Source: Xylanimicrobium pachnodae JCM 13526 = NBRC 107786
Lineage (GTDB): Bacteria > Actinomycetota > Actinomycetes > Actinomycetales > Cellulomonadaceae
NCBI GenBank assembly: GCA_001592145.1
Contig: BCWJ01000007.1
Coordinates: 1-64,000, forward strand
Direction of reading: 5' to 3'
DNA: 64,000 nt
The notes under the pieces: model-generated
Told to the model about the DNA's origin: nothing
What the model saw: only the letters and a program-made list of their open reading frames with translations
The model's database searches: none
Translations under genes and position numbers: made by a program
Part shown: positions 44,239 to 53,042 of the stretch, piece after piece
How positions within the stretch are numbered: position 1 is the first letter of the stretch
Layout of the letters: each line of letters starts with the position of its first letter

Positions 44239-45705
44239 CTAGCGACCTTCGCGCCCCGAACTCGTCTCGACCAGACGGTATGCCCTTGGCCCGGCGACTG
44301 CCGTCACGAGTATGGGTGTCGCCCCACCGACGTGCCAGGCAGCTACGCCCTGTGGGAGCGATGTCAGGAGGCCGACCTCGGCCTGCGTCGGCCGCACGAC
44401 CTCCTCGATCGTGGCCATCGAGGCTGCTGACTGCTTGTAGAGGATCTTGATCGGCGACTTCGTGATGATGCCCTTGACCTGGTTGCGGTGGGCTGAGCCG
44501 GCCTCGCCGAACTGCGTGATGTCCGCGAGTTCGTGGAAGATCAGCCAGTTCGAGCACCGCCATTCGGACGTCATGCGCAGCCGCTCGTCCATCGCCTGGG
44601 CCTGGGCGCGGTTCCGCAGTTCGTCCCAGCCTTCCTCCGAGACGACGCAGCGCCAGCGTCCGTCCCCTGAGCGGAGTGTCGCGTCGATCCACGCTGACGT
44701 GGCTGCCTGCGCGATGGCCTTGAGTTCCGGCGCGGCGCCGACCACCGCCGAGGTGTCGATGACGGTGATCGGCGCTGTCGGGTCGAGGGCAACGGTCGAG
44801 TCCGTGTGGAACATGCCGGCCAGCGGTCCGCGAACGAGTCGGCCGAGGATGAGACGAACCGCCGTCGGCGCTTCCTTACCTCCGTTCCCGAGCTCCGCGA
44901 GGAGTGCCGACGACGGCGTGGTGAGCCAGTCCACGACACCCGACACGGTCGCCGGCACACCGCCCGCGCCAAGGGCCTCGACCGCGCGGTCGAGCACTGT
45001 CTGCTCGTACTCGTCGAGCGCCTTGCCGGGGCGGAGCGTCGCACAGATCGACTCCAGCGCGAGAGATCTCCGTGACCCCACCAGGCCAGCCCACATCTCT
45101 GCGGCGACGTCGTCGGGGCGCGTGCCTTCGTCGAGTGGGTTGATGACGTTCCCGGTTCCTGGGCCAACGGCGACGATCTGCCCACCGAGCGCCCGGGCGA
45201 GTGGCGTCCACTCCCCCTTCGGATCGGAGGACACGATGACCTGGCGGCCCCACCCGATCTCGCGGAGCATGACGGTCTTCACGCAGAAGGACTTGCCGGT
45301 GCCCTGGAGTCCGAACACCACGACGCCCGGCGATGACACGAGCCCAGCGCGGACCGCGCCCCAGGCGTCGAACGTGAAGGGCTGGCCGCTCGTGGCTTCG
45401 GTGCCGATCGCAGGCCCTGGGATCGACGTCGTCGACGGTGCGACGAAGGGCGTCAGCACTCCGATGCGCGCTGCCGATGTCACGTGCTTCGGCACCGCCA
45501 CCCCCGCCGGCCCCCACATGGCGCCGCGCCCAAGCCGGCCCCACCGCCGCCGGCGGGCCGTGGGCAGATCCGTCACGGGAGCGGGCGCCGCGAGGAGCGA
45601 GTCGCGGCTTTCCTTGACCGCCCGGGCGAGCGCCGCACGTGTCGCGCGTGTGCGCGGCCCCGAGGTGCCGGTGACCTCGTAGGTGCGCTCAGCGGTCTGC
45701 GTCAT
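44239..45705 (-). CDS. VirB4-like secretion ATPase
   Basis: A 488-residue ATPase. The start at ATG 45705 overlaps the stop of the SCO6880-like gene (ATGA). Walker A GLQGTGKSF lies at about 131-139, with 'VSSDPKGEWTPLARALGG' following. Walker B-like CVVSEEGWDELRNRAQ and a VirB4 family 'RMTSEWRCSNWLIFHELADI' follow. It lacks the long N-terminal domain of classical VirB4, which appears to be supplied by the separate upstream protein. It energises channel assembly and DNA transfer. Confidence 0.87.
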   Translation of the reverse strand: MTQTAERTYEVTGTSGPRTRATRAALARAVKESRDSLLAAPAPVTDLPTARRRRWGRLGRGAMWGPAGVAVPKHVTSAARIGVLTPFVAPSTTSIPGPAIGTEATSGQPFTFDAWGAVRAGLVSSPGVVVFGLQGTGKSFCVKTVMLREIGWGRQVIVSSDPKGEWTPLARALGGQIVAVGPGTGNVINPLDEGTRPDDVAAEMWAGLVGSRRSLALESICATLRPGKALDEYEQTVLDRAVEALGAGGVPATVSGVVDWLTTPSSALLAELGNGGKEAPTAVRLILGRLVRGPLAGMFHTDSTVALDPTAPITVIDTSAVVGAAPELKAIAQAATSAWIDATLRSGDGRWRCVVSEEGWDELRNRAQAQAMDERLRMTSEWRCSNWLIFHELADITQFGEAGSAHRNQVKGIITKSPIKILYKQSAASMATIEEVVRPTQAEVGLLTSLPQGVAAWHVGGATPILVTAVAGPRAYRLVETSSGREGR

Positions 45706-47180
45706 CGGCGTGCACCGATCCCCAGCGGCAGGACGGCGGTGTTGAACGCCGCCCACTGATCGCCGCGCAGCAGCTTGACCTTCATCCCGGCCGCCGAGCC
45801 CCGCACCCACAGGTCGGACTGCTTGAGCACTTCCGGCGAGGGCGCGTGGACGGTGATCCATGCCGAGTAGCACACGTCGCCGTAGCCCGCCTCGATCTCC
45901 GCCCGACGCTTATCGAGCTCCTTACCCTCGGCCGTGTGCGCCACCGACGTCGGGCGGCCGAGGAACTCGTTGACCTTCTCCGCCGTCGCGCGGGATGCCT
46001 CGGTGTTGTTGAGCTGCTTCTCGGCGTGGTGCACGTCGGTCGCCTCCCACACCTGCGTGACGGTGTGTGGCACCCGTCCACCCGTGATGAGCGGCGCGAG
46101 GAACCCAGCCCGTGTTGGCAAGGAGGGCATCCGCTCGACCCACCAGCAGCGGTGGTACGCCGAGTCCGTCACCAGGTGGTCGAGCCGCTCTTGGACCACC
46201 TGTGCGAGCACGGCGTCCGCGGGGAGCTGCCAGTCCTGCTCCTCCAGCCAGGGTGCGGCGCCGGGGTCGTAGGCGAGGCGGACCGCGCCACGGATCTGCG
46301 ACTCGTTCATCCAGGTCGCGTCCTGCACACGCACCCCGCACGCCGGGAGCCCCGAAGCGACCTGCCGCACGCGGTCGGCGAGCACTCGGGACACTCCGGT
46401 CACGCCGCCACCTGCGCCGTCGACATCGTGCGAGACGGCAGCGGCCGCGAGCGTGATGGTCACGACGACGTCGCGGTGCAGCACCTGGCCGATCGCTGGC
46501 GCGGCGAGCAGCTCGTCGTAGTCGGCGTGGACGACGTCGGCCGCCGGTCCCTGGGTGGAGATCCGCGGACCGGGGAGCCGTTCGGTTCCGCCGGGGAAGG
46601 AGCGCGCGTGGACCGCGACGCGCACCACGCCGTCGGCCGTGGTGAGGTTCTGGCACAGGTCGCCGACGGCGGTCGCGCGCGCGGCCTTCACCTGATCGTC
46701 GGCCAGGTCCCAACCGTCCGTGGTGAAGCGGACGACGGCGGTGGCGGTCTTGTCGACGGCGTCCCACACGAACGCGGCGCCGTGCCCGTAGTCGACGCCG
46801 ACGAGAGCGAGCGCGTGCAGCCGCTCCCCTGGCGCGCCCGGGACGGCAATCTCGCCAGCGACGCACTCCTTCCTGAGTCGGACAACCGTCGAGGTCTGGC
46901 GGAGCGTGCGCCGCACGACGAAGAGTCCGACGGTCGTGAGCCGGTCGAGGAATGACCGGCCACCCCACGAGCCAACGGCGACGACGAGGATCGGAGCGGT
47001 CCAGAACAGGATCGAGACCAGCGCGCCGGCGACGTCACCGCCGATCGTCAGCTGGAGCATCGGGCGCGAGAGCGCGAAGGCGACGAGGGCAAGCTGCGGC
47101 CAGGACAGGCCGAGCATCACGCCTGACCGAGACAGTGGCGCGAACGACGCGTTCGGGACGAGGTCCTCTGCCGTGGTCAT
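45702..47180 (-). CDS. SCO6880-family transfer protein (VirB3/VirB4 N-terminal-like)
   Basis: A 492-residue protein. The N-terminal 70 residues have two hydrophobic helices in a PrgI/VirB3-like arrangement (SWPQLALVAFAL ... GALVSILFWTAPILVVAV). The rest resembles the N-terminal domain of VirB4. Proteins of this layout are the SCO6880 family of actinobacterial T4SS loci. Its stop overlaps the VirB4-like ATPase start, as expected for two parts of one functional unit. There is about a 165-base gap to the VirB6-like gene. Confidence 0.83.
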   Translation of the reverse strand: MTTAEDLVPNASFAPLSRSGVMLGLSWPQLALVAFALSRPMLQLTIGGDVAGALVSILFWTAPILVVAVGSWGGRSFLDRLTTVGLFVVRRTLRQTSTVVRLRKECVAGEIAVPGAPGERLHALALVGVDYGHGAAFVWDAVDKTATAVVRFTTDGWDLADDQVKAARATAVGDLCQNLTTADGVVRVAVHARSFPGGTERLPGPRISTQGPAADVVHADYDELLAAPAIGQVLHRDVVVTITLAAAAVSHDVDGAGGGVTGVSRVLADRVRQVASGLPACGVRVQDATWMNESQIRGAVRLAYDPGAAPWLEEQDWQLPADAVLAQVVQERLDHLVTDSAYHRCWWVERMPSLPTRAGFLAPLITGGRVPHTVTQVWEATDVHHAEKQLNNTEASRATAEKVNEFLGRPTSVAHTAEGKELDKRRAEIEAGYGDVCYSAWITVHAPSPEVLKQSDLWVRGSAAGMKVKLLRGDQWAAFNTAVLPLGIGARR

Positions 47181-47346
47181 CTCCGACCCCCAGCTCTGCG
47201 CATACGCGTGGGGCTCACCGCAGGCTTGAACATGGTCTCCACGCTGCGCATGGGCGGTTCACACGGCGGCAGCGTGGCGAGACATCGACGCTCGGTGAGT
47301 GCGCGCCGCGTGGCGTGACCTTGGAACGCGGCGTATCGGGTCCTGC

Positions 47347-49038
47347 TCATCGACGCCCTCCAAACGGGTTCGGTCCGGACGTGCCGGGCTTGTCGTCGTC
47401 GCGCGACGAAGTGGTCGGCGCGGGCGGGGCGCCCGAAGGGCGCGTTGCTCGCCGGGGCGGCGTTGACGGCGGCGCACCACTGCCGACCGACCCTGCACCG
47501 TGCTCGGTAACGATGGCGCTGGGAGCGCCGTTGCCCGAGGAGGCGCCGCCCGCCGCCTGCGTCGGCTCCGAGTTCCGGTCAGCACCGGGCGGTATCGGCG
47601 GTGTTCCCGGCCGCCCCTGGCCGTCGGAAGCCTCCGAATCGTCCCCGCCGGCCACCGCACCGCCGGTTCCGAGGCCCGCCGAGGTCTCCCCCGCGTCGAT
47701 GTTGGCCAACGCCGTGGGATCAATGTGATCGGCACTGCTCTCGGTCGTCTGGCCCACTGGACTCGTCCCAGCGGCGACCCCTGGAGACTCACCCGCGTCG
47801 CCGGCAGCACCCGGTCCGGTCTTCGCTTCGGAAGCCCCGCCCCGCTTGCCCCTGGGCACCGGCCCAGCGCCGTCCTTCGTCGTCGGCCTGGAGAACGCGG
47901 TGCGTGTCGCGCTCTCCAGCCCGCCCCGTCCCCGTCGTGCCACACCGCCGTCGTTGGTGCGGTCGGTGGTGCTGTCGGCTCCGCCCTCGCCGGCGGTGGC
48001 CCCTTCGTGTGCCAGTTCGGCCGCGCGCTTCGCGTCGCCGCCGAGCCGGTTCCGCAGCGCCGCGACACCCTGGTTGGCGCCCGCATGGGTCAGCGAGTTG
48101 GTGATGCCCTTGATCTTGTCCGCGTGCGCCGTGAGCGCTCCGCCGATCTGAGCCCCGGCGAACCCGACGAACGAGAACGCCAGCGCGGGCGACCCCACCG
48201 CGATCGTGACGGCGATGATCCCCATGATCACGCCGTCGGCTCCCCCGGCCTTCCCGACGGCACAGCCGAGCGTGATGATCCCGGCCGCGATGGGCTTGGT
48301 CAGCAGAAGGGCGACGGCCATCTGAACCCACTTCTGCGACATCGCACGCGTGCCGCGGAACCCGACGAGCATGAGCGCGATCGGAGCGAACCCGGCAAGT
48401 GCGATCTGCCCGAACGTCACGGCGCCGAGCACGATGACCAACCCGATGACGGGAAGAAGCGCGAGCCCCACGAAGATCAGCGCAAGCCACCACGTCGAGA
48501 AGACGCCGACGCCGAGGAGCATCGCGACGAGCGCGGTCCCTGCCGCGGACGTGGCTCCGGTGACCACGGCGGACCCTGCGACGACCTCGGGCGCAGAGAT
48601 GCTGTTGAGGATCGAGGCGGTGAGCCAGTCGGAGGTGTTGACGATCCGGGTGAAGACCAGCAGGCTCGCGGTCGTCAGCGGCCAGGCGAGGATCGCCCAG
48701 ATCCAGCCGCGCACGACGCGGCCGTGGTCGGACGCGATCATCCCCGCGATGATCTCGATCGCGCACATGGCGACCGCGACGATCGCGAACACGCCGCCCC
48801 ACTTGGCGGCCTGCCCGAACGCCGCCTGCCACTCGTCGGCGTCAACGATCGTCAGAGAGTTGTTGAACGCGAGATTGACGAGCTTGACCAGTCCGTCGCC
48901 GAGACCCTCGATGATGCTGTCGACGAAGTCGTCCCAGTCGAGCGGGTTCCACCAGGAGCCGGACAGGAGCGTCGCACCAACGGCGACCGCCGGGATGACG
49001 GCCAGCCGACGCAGCGTGCGACGTCGTCGGGCAGCCAT
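47347..49038 (-). CDS. VirB6/TrbL-like polytopic channel protein
   Basis: A 563-residue membrane protein. The start ATG 49038 lies three bases after the upstream stop; a longer open frame exists but is the upstream gene's shadow. About six membrane helices fill residues 15-320 (for example IFVGLALLPVIGLVIVLGAV and GFAPIALMLVGF). A long disordered tail rich in Gly, Ala, Pro, Ser and Asp (about 350-563) ends DDDKPGTSGPNPFGGRR. This is the TrbL/VirB6 layout, forming the inner-membrane channel core. Confidence 0.85.
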   Translation of the reverse strand: MAARRRRTLRRLAVIPAVAVGATLLSGSWWNPLDWDDFVDSIIEGLGDGLVKLVNLAFNNSLTIVDADEWQAAFGQAAKWGGVFAIVAVAMCAIEIIAGMIASDHGRVVRGWIWAILAWPLTTASLLVFTRIVNTSDWLTASILNSISAPEVVAGSAVVTGATSAAGTALVAMLLGVGVFSTWWLALIFVGLALLPVIGLVIVLGAVTFGQIALAGFAPIALMLVGFRGTRAMSQKWVQMAVALLLTKPIAAGIITLGCAVGKAGGADGVIMGIIAVTIAVGSPALAFSFVGFAGAQIGGALTAHADKIKGITNSLTHAGANQGVAALRNRLGGDAKRAAELAHEGATAGEGGADSTTDRTNDGGVARRGRGGLESATRTAFSRPTTKDGAGPVPRGKRGGASEAKTGPGAAGDAGESPGVAAGTSPVGQTTESSADHIDPTALANIDAGETSAGLGTGGAVAGGDDSEASDGQGRPGTPPIPPGADRNSEPTQAAGGASSGNGAPSAIVTEHGAGSVGSGAPPSTPPRRATRPSGAPPAPTTSSRDDDKPGTSGPNPFGGRR

Positions 49039-49040
49039 GC

Positions 49041-49373
49041 TCAGAACCCGAGATCGAAGCCGGCGAAGTACCCCGTGATGCCGAACGCCGCACCGGTGAG
49101 TGCCGCGCCGATGGCGCAAACCACCAGTGCACCGACCGACACCTTCTGCACCTGCTGCGACGCGGACGCCTTGCCTGCGATCCACGCGACGATCGCGACG
49201 ACGAACAAGATGCCCAGGATGATCAGGCAGACCGCCTGGATGCCGCCCGCCCACTCACGGAGCTGGTCCATGAAGGGGAAGGCATCGAACTTGAGGTCGA
49301 CCCCGAGGTCGACCTTGGAGTTGCCGTCGGGGTCGGGGGACGCGGCGAGCCGGACATGGTCGGCGAGGGTCAT
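49041..49373 (-). CDS. Small two-helix membrane protein, pilin-like T4SS component
   Basis: A 110-residue protein. The start is at ATG 49373 (an upstream in-frame ATG at 49421 is less likely). A soluble N-terminus (about 1-38) precedes two hydrophobic helices (about 43-65 and 78-104). Size and position just upstream of the VirB6-like gene fit a VirB2-type or TrbC-like subunit of actinobacterial systems. The stop is two bases before the VirB6-like start. Confidence 0.7.
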   Translation of the reverse strand: MTLADHVRLAASPDPDGNSKVDLGVDLKFDAFPFMDQLREWAGGIQAVCLIILGILFVVAIVAWIAGKASASQQVQKVSVGALVVCAIGAALTGAAFGITGYFAGFDLGF

Positions 49374-49530
49374 CGGGCGCTCCAAGAGTGGCGACCCGCG
49401 GCTTCGGCACGGGCTCACCACCTCATCGCGTGCCGCAGGCTAACTCCGCGCGCGATCGGCTCCACACCCCATCCGCCAGGGTGGCGGGGTCCGCAGCGCT
49501 GGCGGGGGCGGTGGAGGTGGAGGTGACGGC

Positions 49531-49805
49531 TTAGCAGACCGCGACGTTCTTCTTCCCCTTGACGGTCACGGTGCGGAGCAGCTGGGCGACCTGGCCGGTG
49601 TCGTCGACCTCAATCCAGGCGGGTGCTTGGAGGACCTTGATCGTGCGGGTGGCGCGGTGCCCGTGCCCACACTGTGTGGTCGTCCACGGCGGGACATCCT
49701 TCCACGGCACGGCCTTGCGGCGGGTGAGCAGTGTCTTTTGGCTGCACTTGACCACGAGGACGAAGTCGGCACCAGACTGCCACTGCGATTGACCCGGCCA
49801 CGGTC
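49531..49805 (-). pseudogene. C-terminal fragment of an ISAs1-family transposase
   Basis: The frame GADFVLVVKCSQKTLLTR, followed by KAVPWKDVPP, GHGHRATRTIKVLQAP and AQLLRTVTVKGKKNVAVC, matches the C-terminal half of ISAs1-family transposases. These have the pattern VKGNQ-x-LL, LPW, then G(H)GR-x-E-x-RT. The catalytic glutamate of GRxExRT is altered here (RAT). The N-terminal half is absent on this side; it lies on the opposite strand at about 51.4-51.9 kb. It was previously open to being read as a short secreted protein, but the family match is better. Confidence 0.68.
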
Positions 49806-49829
49806 GTCACATCCGGCGCTACGTCCGGC

Positions 49830-49939
49830 ACCGCACCGACGATGTCGCGCAGCTGAGCGATGCCGGGCAGGCCCGACGAGTTCGGATCGATGTCGATCGA
49901 GCCGAATCCTGATGGTGCGACGAAGTGTGAGCGTTCCAT
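49830..49939 (-). pseudogene. 5' fragment of a DUF6112-like T4SS gene
   Basis: ATG 49939 has a good ribosome-binding site (GGAGGA). The first 37 residues (MERSHFVAP ... SSGLPGIAQLRDIVGAV) read like the start of the small membrane proteins (DUF6112-type) that precede VirB6-like genes in actinobacterial T4SS loci. The expected hydrophobic helices after this point are replaced by sequence leading into the ISAs1 transposase fragment. The gene is therefore truncated. If it is needed for the channel, self-transfer may be impaired. Confidence 0.5.
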
Positions 49940-49997
49940 CGAGTCCTCCAAGACGATGTGGCTGTCATGGAGGTGGACTTAGCGATCCGTCAACGCC

Positions 49998-51338
49998 TCA
50001 GCAGTGAGGGAGAGCGCCCTCCGAGAAGTCCTCAGCCAAGAGTGTGGCTAGCTCGGACTTCGTTGGCGTGCGGCCAAGATCCTGGATGCGAACGGCGTGG
50101 GAGTCGAGGGCCGCTTCAAAGAGGTTGCGCATCGAGCGTGCGTTGCCGAAGCCCGCTCCCCTCTCGAGTGTCGCGACCACTCGGCGGAGGAGATCAAGTG
50201 CGCTGGGATCGAGGCGATACTCCGCAGTTTCCGCAAGCCGTACGAACGCGTCGACGAGCTCGGCGTCAGTGAAGTCAGGGAAGTGGATGGTCTTCGAGAA
50301 ACGCGAGGAGAGACCGGGGTTGCTCGCAATGAACGCGGCCATGTTCGTGGGGTATCCGGCCGCGATCACAACGATCTCGCCACGGTGATCCTCCATGAGT
50401 TTGAGCAGCGTCTCGATCACTTCTCGGCCAAAGTCGTCTCCCTCTCCATTGTGAAGCGTATAGGCCTCGTCAATAAAGAGAACCCCGCCCAAAGCGGAGC
50501 GGAAGACTTGGCGCGCCTTCTCTGCAGTGTGGCCTTGATACTGGCCGACGAGGGAGGCACGGTCGGCTTCGACGAGGTGGCCCTTCGTCAGAACCCCAAG
50601 TTCGGAGTAGATCTCTGCAAGTATCCGCGCGACCGTGGTCTTGCCCGTCCCCGGGTTCCCGGTGAAGACCAGGTGGCGCGACGTCTCGTGGACCTTCATC
50701 CCAACGCTGCGCCGCTGCCTGTCGACTTGCAGACGGTGTGAGATTCGGGAGACCTCTTCCTTCACCGTCTCTAGTCCAACCAAGTGCCTAAGGCGCTCCA
50801 AGGGCTTCACCTGCTCGGTGGCCTCTGGTTCGGGCGCAGCGTTGCCAAGGCCGCGATTGGGAGAGACATCTAGGTCAGCCGCCGAGGAGGCGAAACGGGC
50901 GGCCAAGCGCTCGACGACGTCGAAGACGTCAACGGCCTCTACCACTCTTCCTGTGTCGTCAGGGAGAACCCAGTCCGTTGGATCCGGATAGGCCAGGTCG
51001 AGTGTCTCGACCCAGGCGCCAGAGTCGTCGTACCAGCCCCACCACTCGTCCGGTCTAAAGTAGACCCATCGAACCTCGGCGCCGTCCCATAGTCCGAATT
51101 GAAGACCGCTCTCGCTCTCATCTGAGCAGAGGCGGCGGACGACATCGAGAACGGTGGCGTCCTCCCACCCGTCGTGGCCGGGAAATGTCCAGTCCTCGGG
51201 ACCAGGGTAGGAGAGTTCGGTGGGTGTGTACCAACCGCCGTCTTCAAGGAAGTAGCCCCAGCCGCGATCGGGTGCGTAATACGTCCACCTCGCGTCCTCG
51301 GTCGACCAATATCCGCACAAGAGGTCGCGCTCCATCAT
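49998..51338 (-). CDS. CbbX/SpoVK-like AAA+ ATPase with aromatic tandem repeats
   Basis: A 446-residue protein, start ATG 51338 (or 51335). The first 140 residues hold two tandem, aromatic-rich units of about 65 residues (each W-x-Y-x(n)-W-G-x-Y/W ... YPxPxDW), unlike known AAA+ N-domains. The C-terminal AAA+ module has Walker A GNPGTGKTT at about 224-232, Walker B VLFIDEA at about 281, a second-region RFSKTIHF arginine and a C-terminal lid with NARSMRNLFE. This places it in the CbbX/SpoVK/EccA group that remodels protein complexes. It sits inside the T4SS operon between two ISAs1 fragments; its client is unknown. Confidence 0.85.
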   Translation of the reverse strand: MMERDLLCGYWSTEDARWTYYAPDRGWGYFLEDGGWYTPTELSYPGPEDWTFPGHDGWEDATVLDVVRRLCSDESESGLQFGLWDGAEVRWVYFRPDEWWGWYDDSGAWVETLDLAYPDPTDWVLPDDTGRVVEAVDVFDVVERLAARFASSAADLDVSPNRGLGNAAPEPEATEQVKPLERLRHLVGLETVKEEVSRISHRLQVDRQRRSVGMKVHETSRHLVFTGNPGTGKTTVARILAEIYSELGVLTKGHLVEADRASLVGQYQGHTAEKARQVFRSALGGVLFIDEAYTLHNGEGDDFGREVIETLLKLMEDHRGEIVVIAAGYPTNMAAFIASNPGLSSRFSKTIHFPDFTDAELVDAFVRLAETAEYRLDPSALDLLRRVVATLERGAGFGNARSMRNLFEAALDSHAVRIQDLGRTPTKSELATLLAEDFSEGALPHC

Positions 51339-51399
51339 TCTCCATCCCGCTGCTGCAGTGGTGCAAGAGTCTAGCCACGTGACGGTCGAACATCTGGCA

Positions 51400-51930
51400 G
51401 TGATCCGCGGTCCATCAGTTGCGCCAGCGACTTCACCCCCACGGCGACTGCAAAGTTGATCACCCGGTCGGGGGGCTTGCGCTGCGAGTGTGAAGCGGGT
51501 AGTCGTGGGCGTGGCGCGAGGCGGCGTGGACCCAGGCGCCCTGGACGAGGCACTGAGCGGGTGGGTCGAGGCCCGCCCGCCGCCGACCGGACCTGAACCA
51601 CCAGCACCCGAACCACCAGCACCCGAGCCGCCAGCATCCGAGTTGGCGCCGCGGGTGCGGCCCGCGGTGACGCGGGTGGTCAGCGCGGACGGCAAGGCGA
51701 TGAGGTGGGCACGCCGGCGGTCCGGGGAAGGGCGGATCGTCCAGGACCAGGTCGTTGAGATTCTCGACCATGCCAACGGCGCGGTCGTGGCCTGCGAACA
51801 GGTCGATGCCGGGGACGAGATCGGCGCCGTGCGCACCGTGTTCACCCGGCTCGCCGAACGGTGGGGGTCACTGGCCGGGGTCCTGGTCGTCGCCGACAGG
51901 GTCCTCGAACGCTACAGCAGTCTGCGCGCT
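51400..51930 (+). pseudogene. N-terminal fragment of an ISAs1-family transposase with low-complexity insertion
   Basis: The plus-strand frame contains ALDEALSGWVEA, then VTRVVSADGKAMRWARR (the first catalytic Asp motif, D-G-K), VVEILDHANGAVVACEQVDAG and LAGVLVVADRVL (second Asp region). This is the N-terminal half of an ISAs1-family transposase. Between WVEA and the DGK motif lies a repeated Pro-Glu-Pro-Pro-Ala stretch encoded by about 12-base repeats (51588-51640). The frame loses homology after about 51915, and the C-terminal half is on the other strand at 49.5-49.8 kb. Confidence 0.68.
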
Positions 51931-51960
51931 GGCTGCCGCGGCGTAGGCCGCACACGGGCG

Positions 51961-52010
51961 ACCGAAAAGGCAGAAGTGCCGCCCCGTCGATCGCCGGGAC
52001 GGCACTTCCC
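51961..52010 (-). terminator. Intrinsic terminator, minus strand
   Basis: GAAGTGCCG (51973-51981) and CGGCACTTC (52000-52008) are exact inverses, continued inward after one mismatch by CCCG/CGGG. On the minus strand the hairpin is followed by CTGCCTTTTC, a short T-tract. It would stop leftward transcription before the ISAs1 fragment and the AAA+ gene. About 220 bases to its right are otherwise empty. Confidence 0.6.
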
Positions 52011-52234
52011 ACCACACACAGGGGCTCAACACCACCTGGCGTTGGAGGGGCACAACCCGCCTCCGCCACGATCATGGCAGACGCACGTAGGCGCTGGTCA
52101 ACGCCCGTGCGGGTGAAACCTGGGCGGCGGGCTCAGGGCCAGAAGGAGGGGCGATAGCATCGGTCGCGTCGCCGCGCGCCACGACGCGAAAGGTCCGCGC
52201 GCCGGCCACCGTCATCAACCAGCGAGGGAGCGAA

Positions 52235-52945
52235 GTGACCGGCGCGCATTGGGTCCTGATTTCTGTCGGCCTGCTCCTGATCGTCGCCGGCGCACTCTGG
52301 TGGCGAGCACGCGCGAGTTCACGTCAGCGGGTGGCACCCCCAGCCCCGCGCCCCGCAGTCGCAGCGCAGAAACCGTCGTCACGCCCCGCCCAGCCCGCCA
52401 AGCCCGCCAAGCCCGCCAAGCCCGCACCGAAGCCTCGTGAGCGCACCCGCACCGTCAAGCTGCCCAAGGGTGCACGTCGCGCACTGCTGGCCGACGGCGG
52501 CGCAGCCCACCAGCGCATCTGCACGAAGACCGGAGCGAAGATCTCATTCCTCGACAGCAGCGACACGGCACGCATCAGCGGACGGACCGACGCAGTCATC
52601 GACGCCGCGATTGCCAAGATCCGCAACGCGACGCCCAAGGCTCAACGCCCCAAGGCAATACCGCCCAAGGTGGTGGCACCGCCGGTGACTCCGGCCCCGG
52701 CTCCCGTGCACGTGTCCGCCCTTGACGACACCTTCCAGGCAGCGCAGATAGAGGCGCTTGAGGATCGCATCCACACAATCGACCGAGCGATCACACAGAA
52801 GACTGAAGAGATCGCGGACTTCCCTTCGCTGGACCACTGGGACGAAAGGCGCCGCACAGCGTTGCAGACCATCGCGACACTCCGAGGCGAGCGCCAACAG
52901 TGCCTAAGTGAACTCGACCAGGTGCGCTCAACGCACGCGCGCTGA
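52235..52945 (+). CDS. Membrane-anchored protein with KH-like domain and coiled coil
   Basis: A 236-residue protein from GTG 52235 with a GAGG ribosome-binding site. It has a membrane helix at about 5-23. A Pro/Ala/Lys-rich spacer follows with three direct KPA repeats (about 55-65). A domain at about 78-131 reads like a KH fold (LLADGGAAHQRICTKTGAKI, then SGRTDAVIDAAIAKI); a charged coiled coil fills 165-236. KH domains bind RNA or ssDNA; here the GxxG loop is only approximate. It is on the plus strand, against the transfer operon, so it is an independent unit. Function unknown. Confidence 0.65.
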   Translation: MTGAHWVLISVGLLLIVAGALWWRARASSRQRVAPPAPRPAVAAQKPSSRPAQPAKPAKPAKPAPKPRERTRTVKLPKGARRALLADGGAAHQRICTKTGAKISFLDSSDTARISGRTDAVIDAAIAKIRNATPKAQRPKAIPPKVVAPPVTPAPAPVHVSALDDTFQAAQIEALEDRIHTIDRAITQKTEEIADFPSLDHWDERRRTALQTIATLRGERQQCLSELDQVRSTHAR

Positions 52946-53042
52946 AGGTCCGCGACGCGGCGGTCGGAGCCTGGCTCTACACAGTGGCGGGCAACAGCAA
53001 TCCAACGCATTGGCCCGCGCGAACTGTTGAATCATCCTCAGA

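Noticed and set aside
45846-46955. Open plus-strand frame opposite the SCO6880-like gene
   Set aside because: Shadow frame; the minus-strand protein has a family match and operon overlaps.
47500-49443. Open plus-strand frame of 647 codons opposite the VirB6-like gene
   Set aside because: It is a high-GC shadow of the polytopic VirB6-like protein; it has a composition of Arg, His and Asp typical of antisense frames.
49531-49755. Small secreted-like protein of 74 residues
   Set aside because: Its sequence matches the C-terminal half of ISAs1-family transposases and continues upstream without a start, so it is a transposase remnant.
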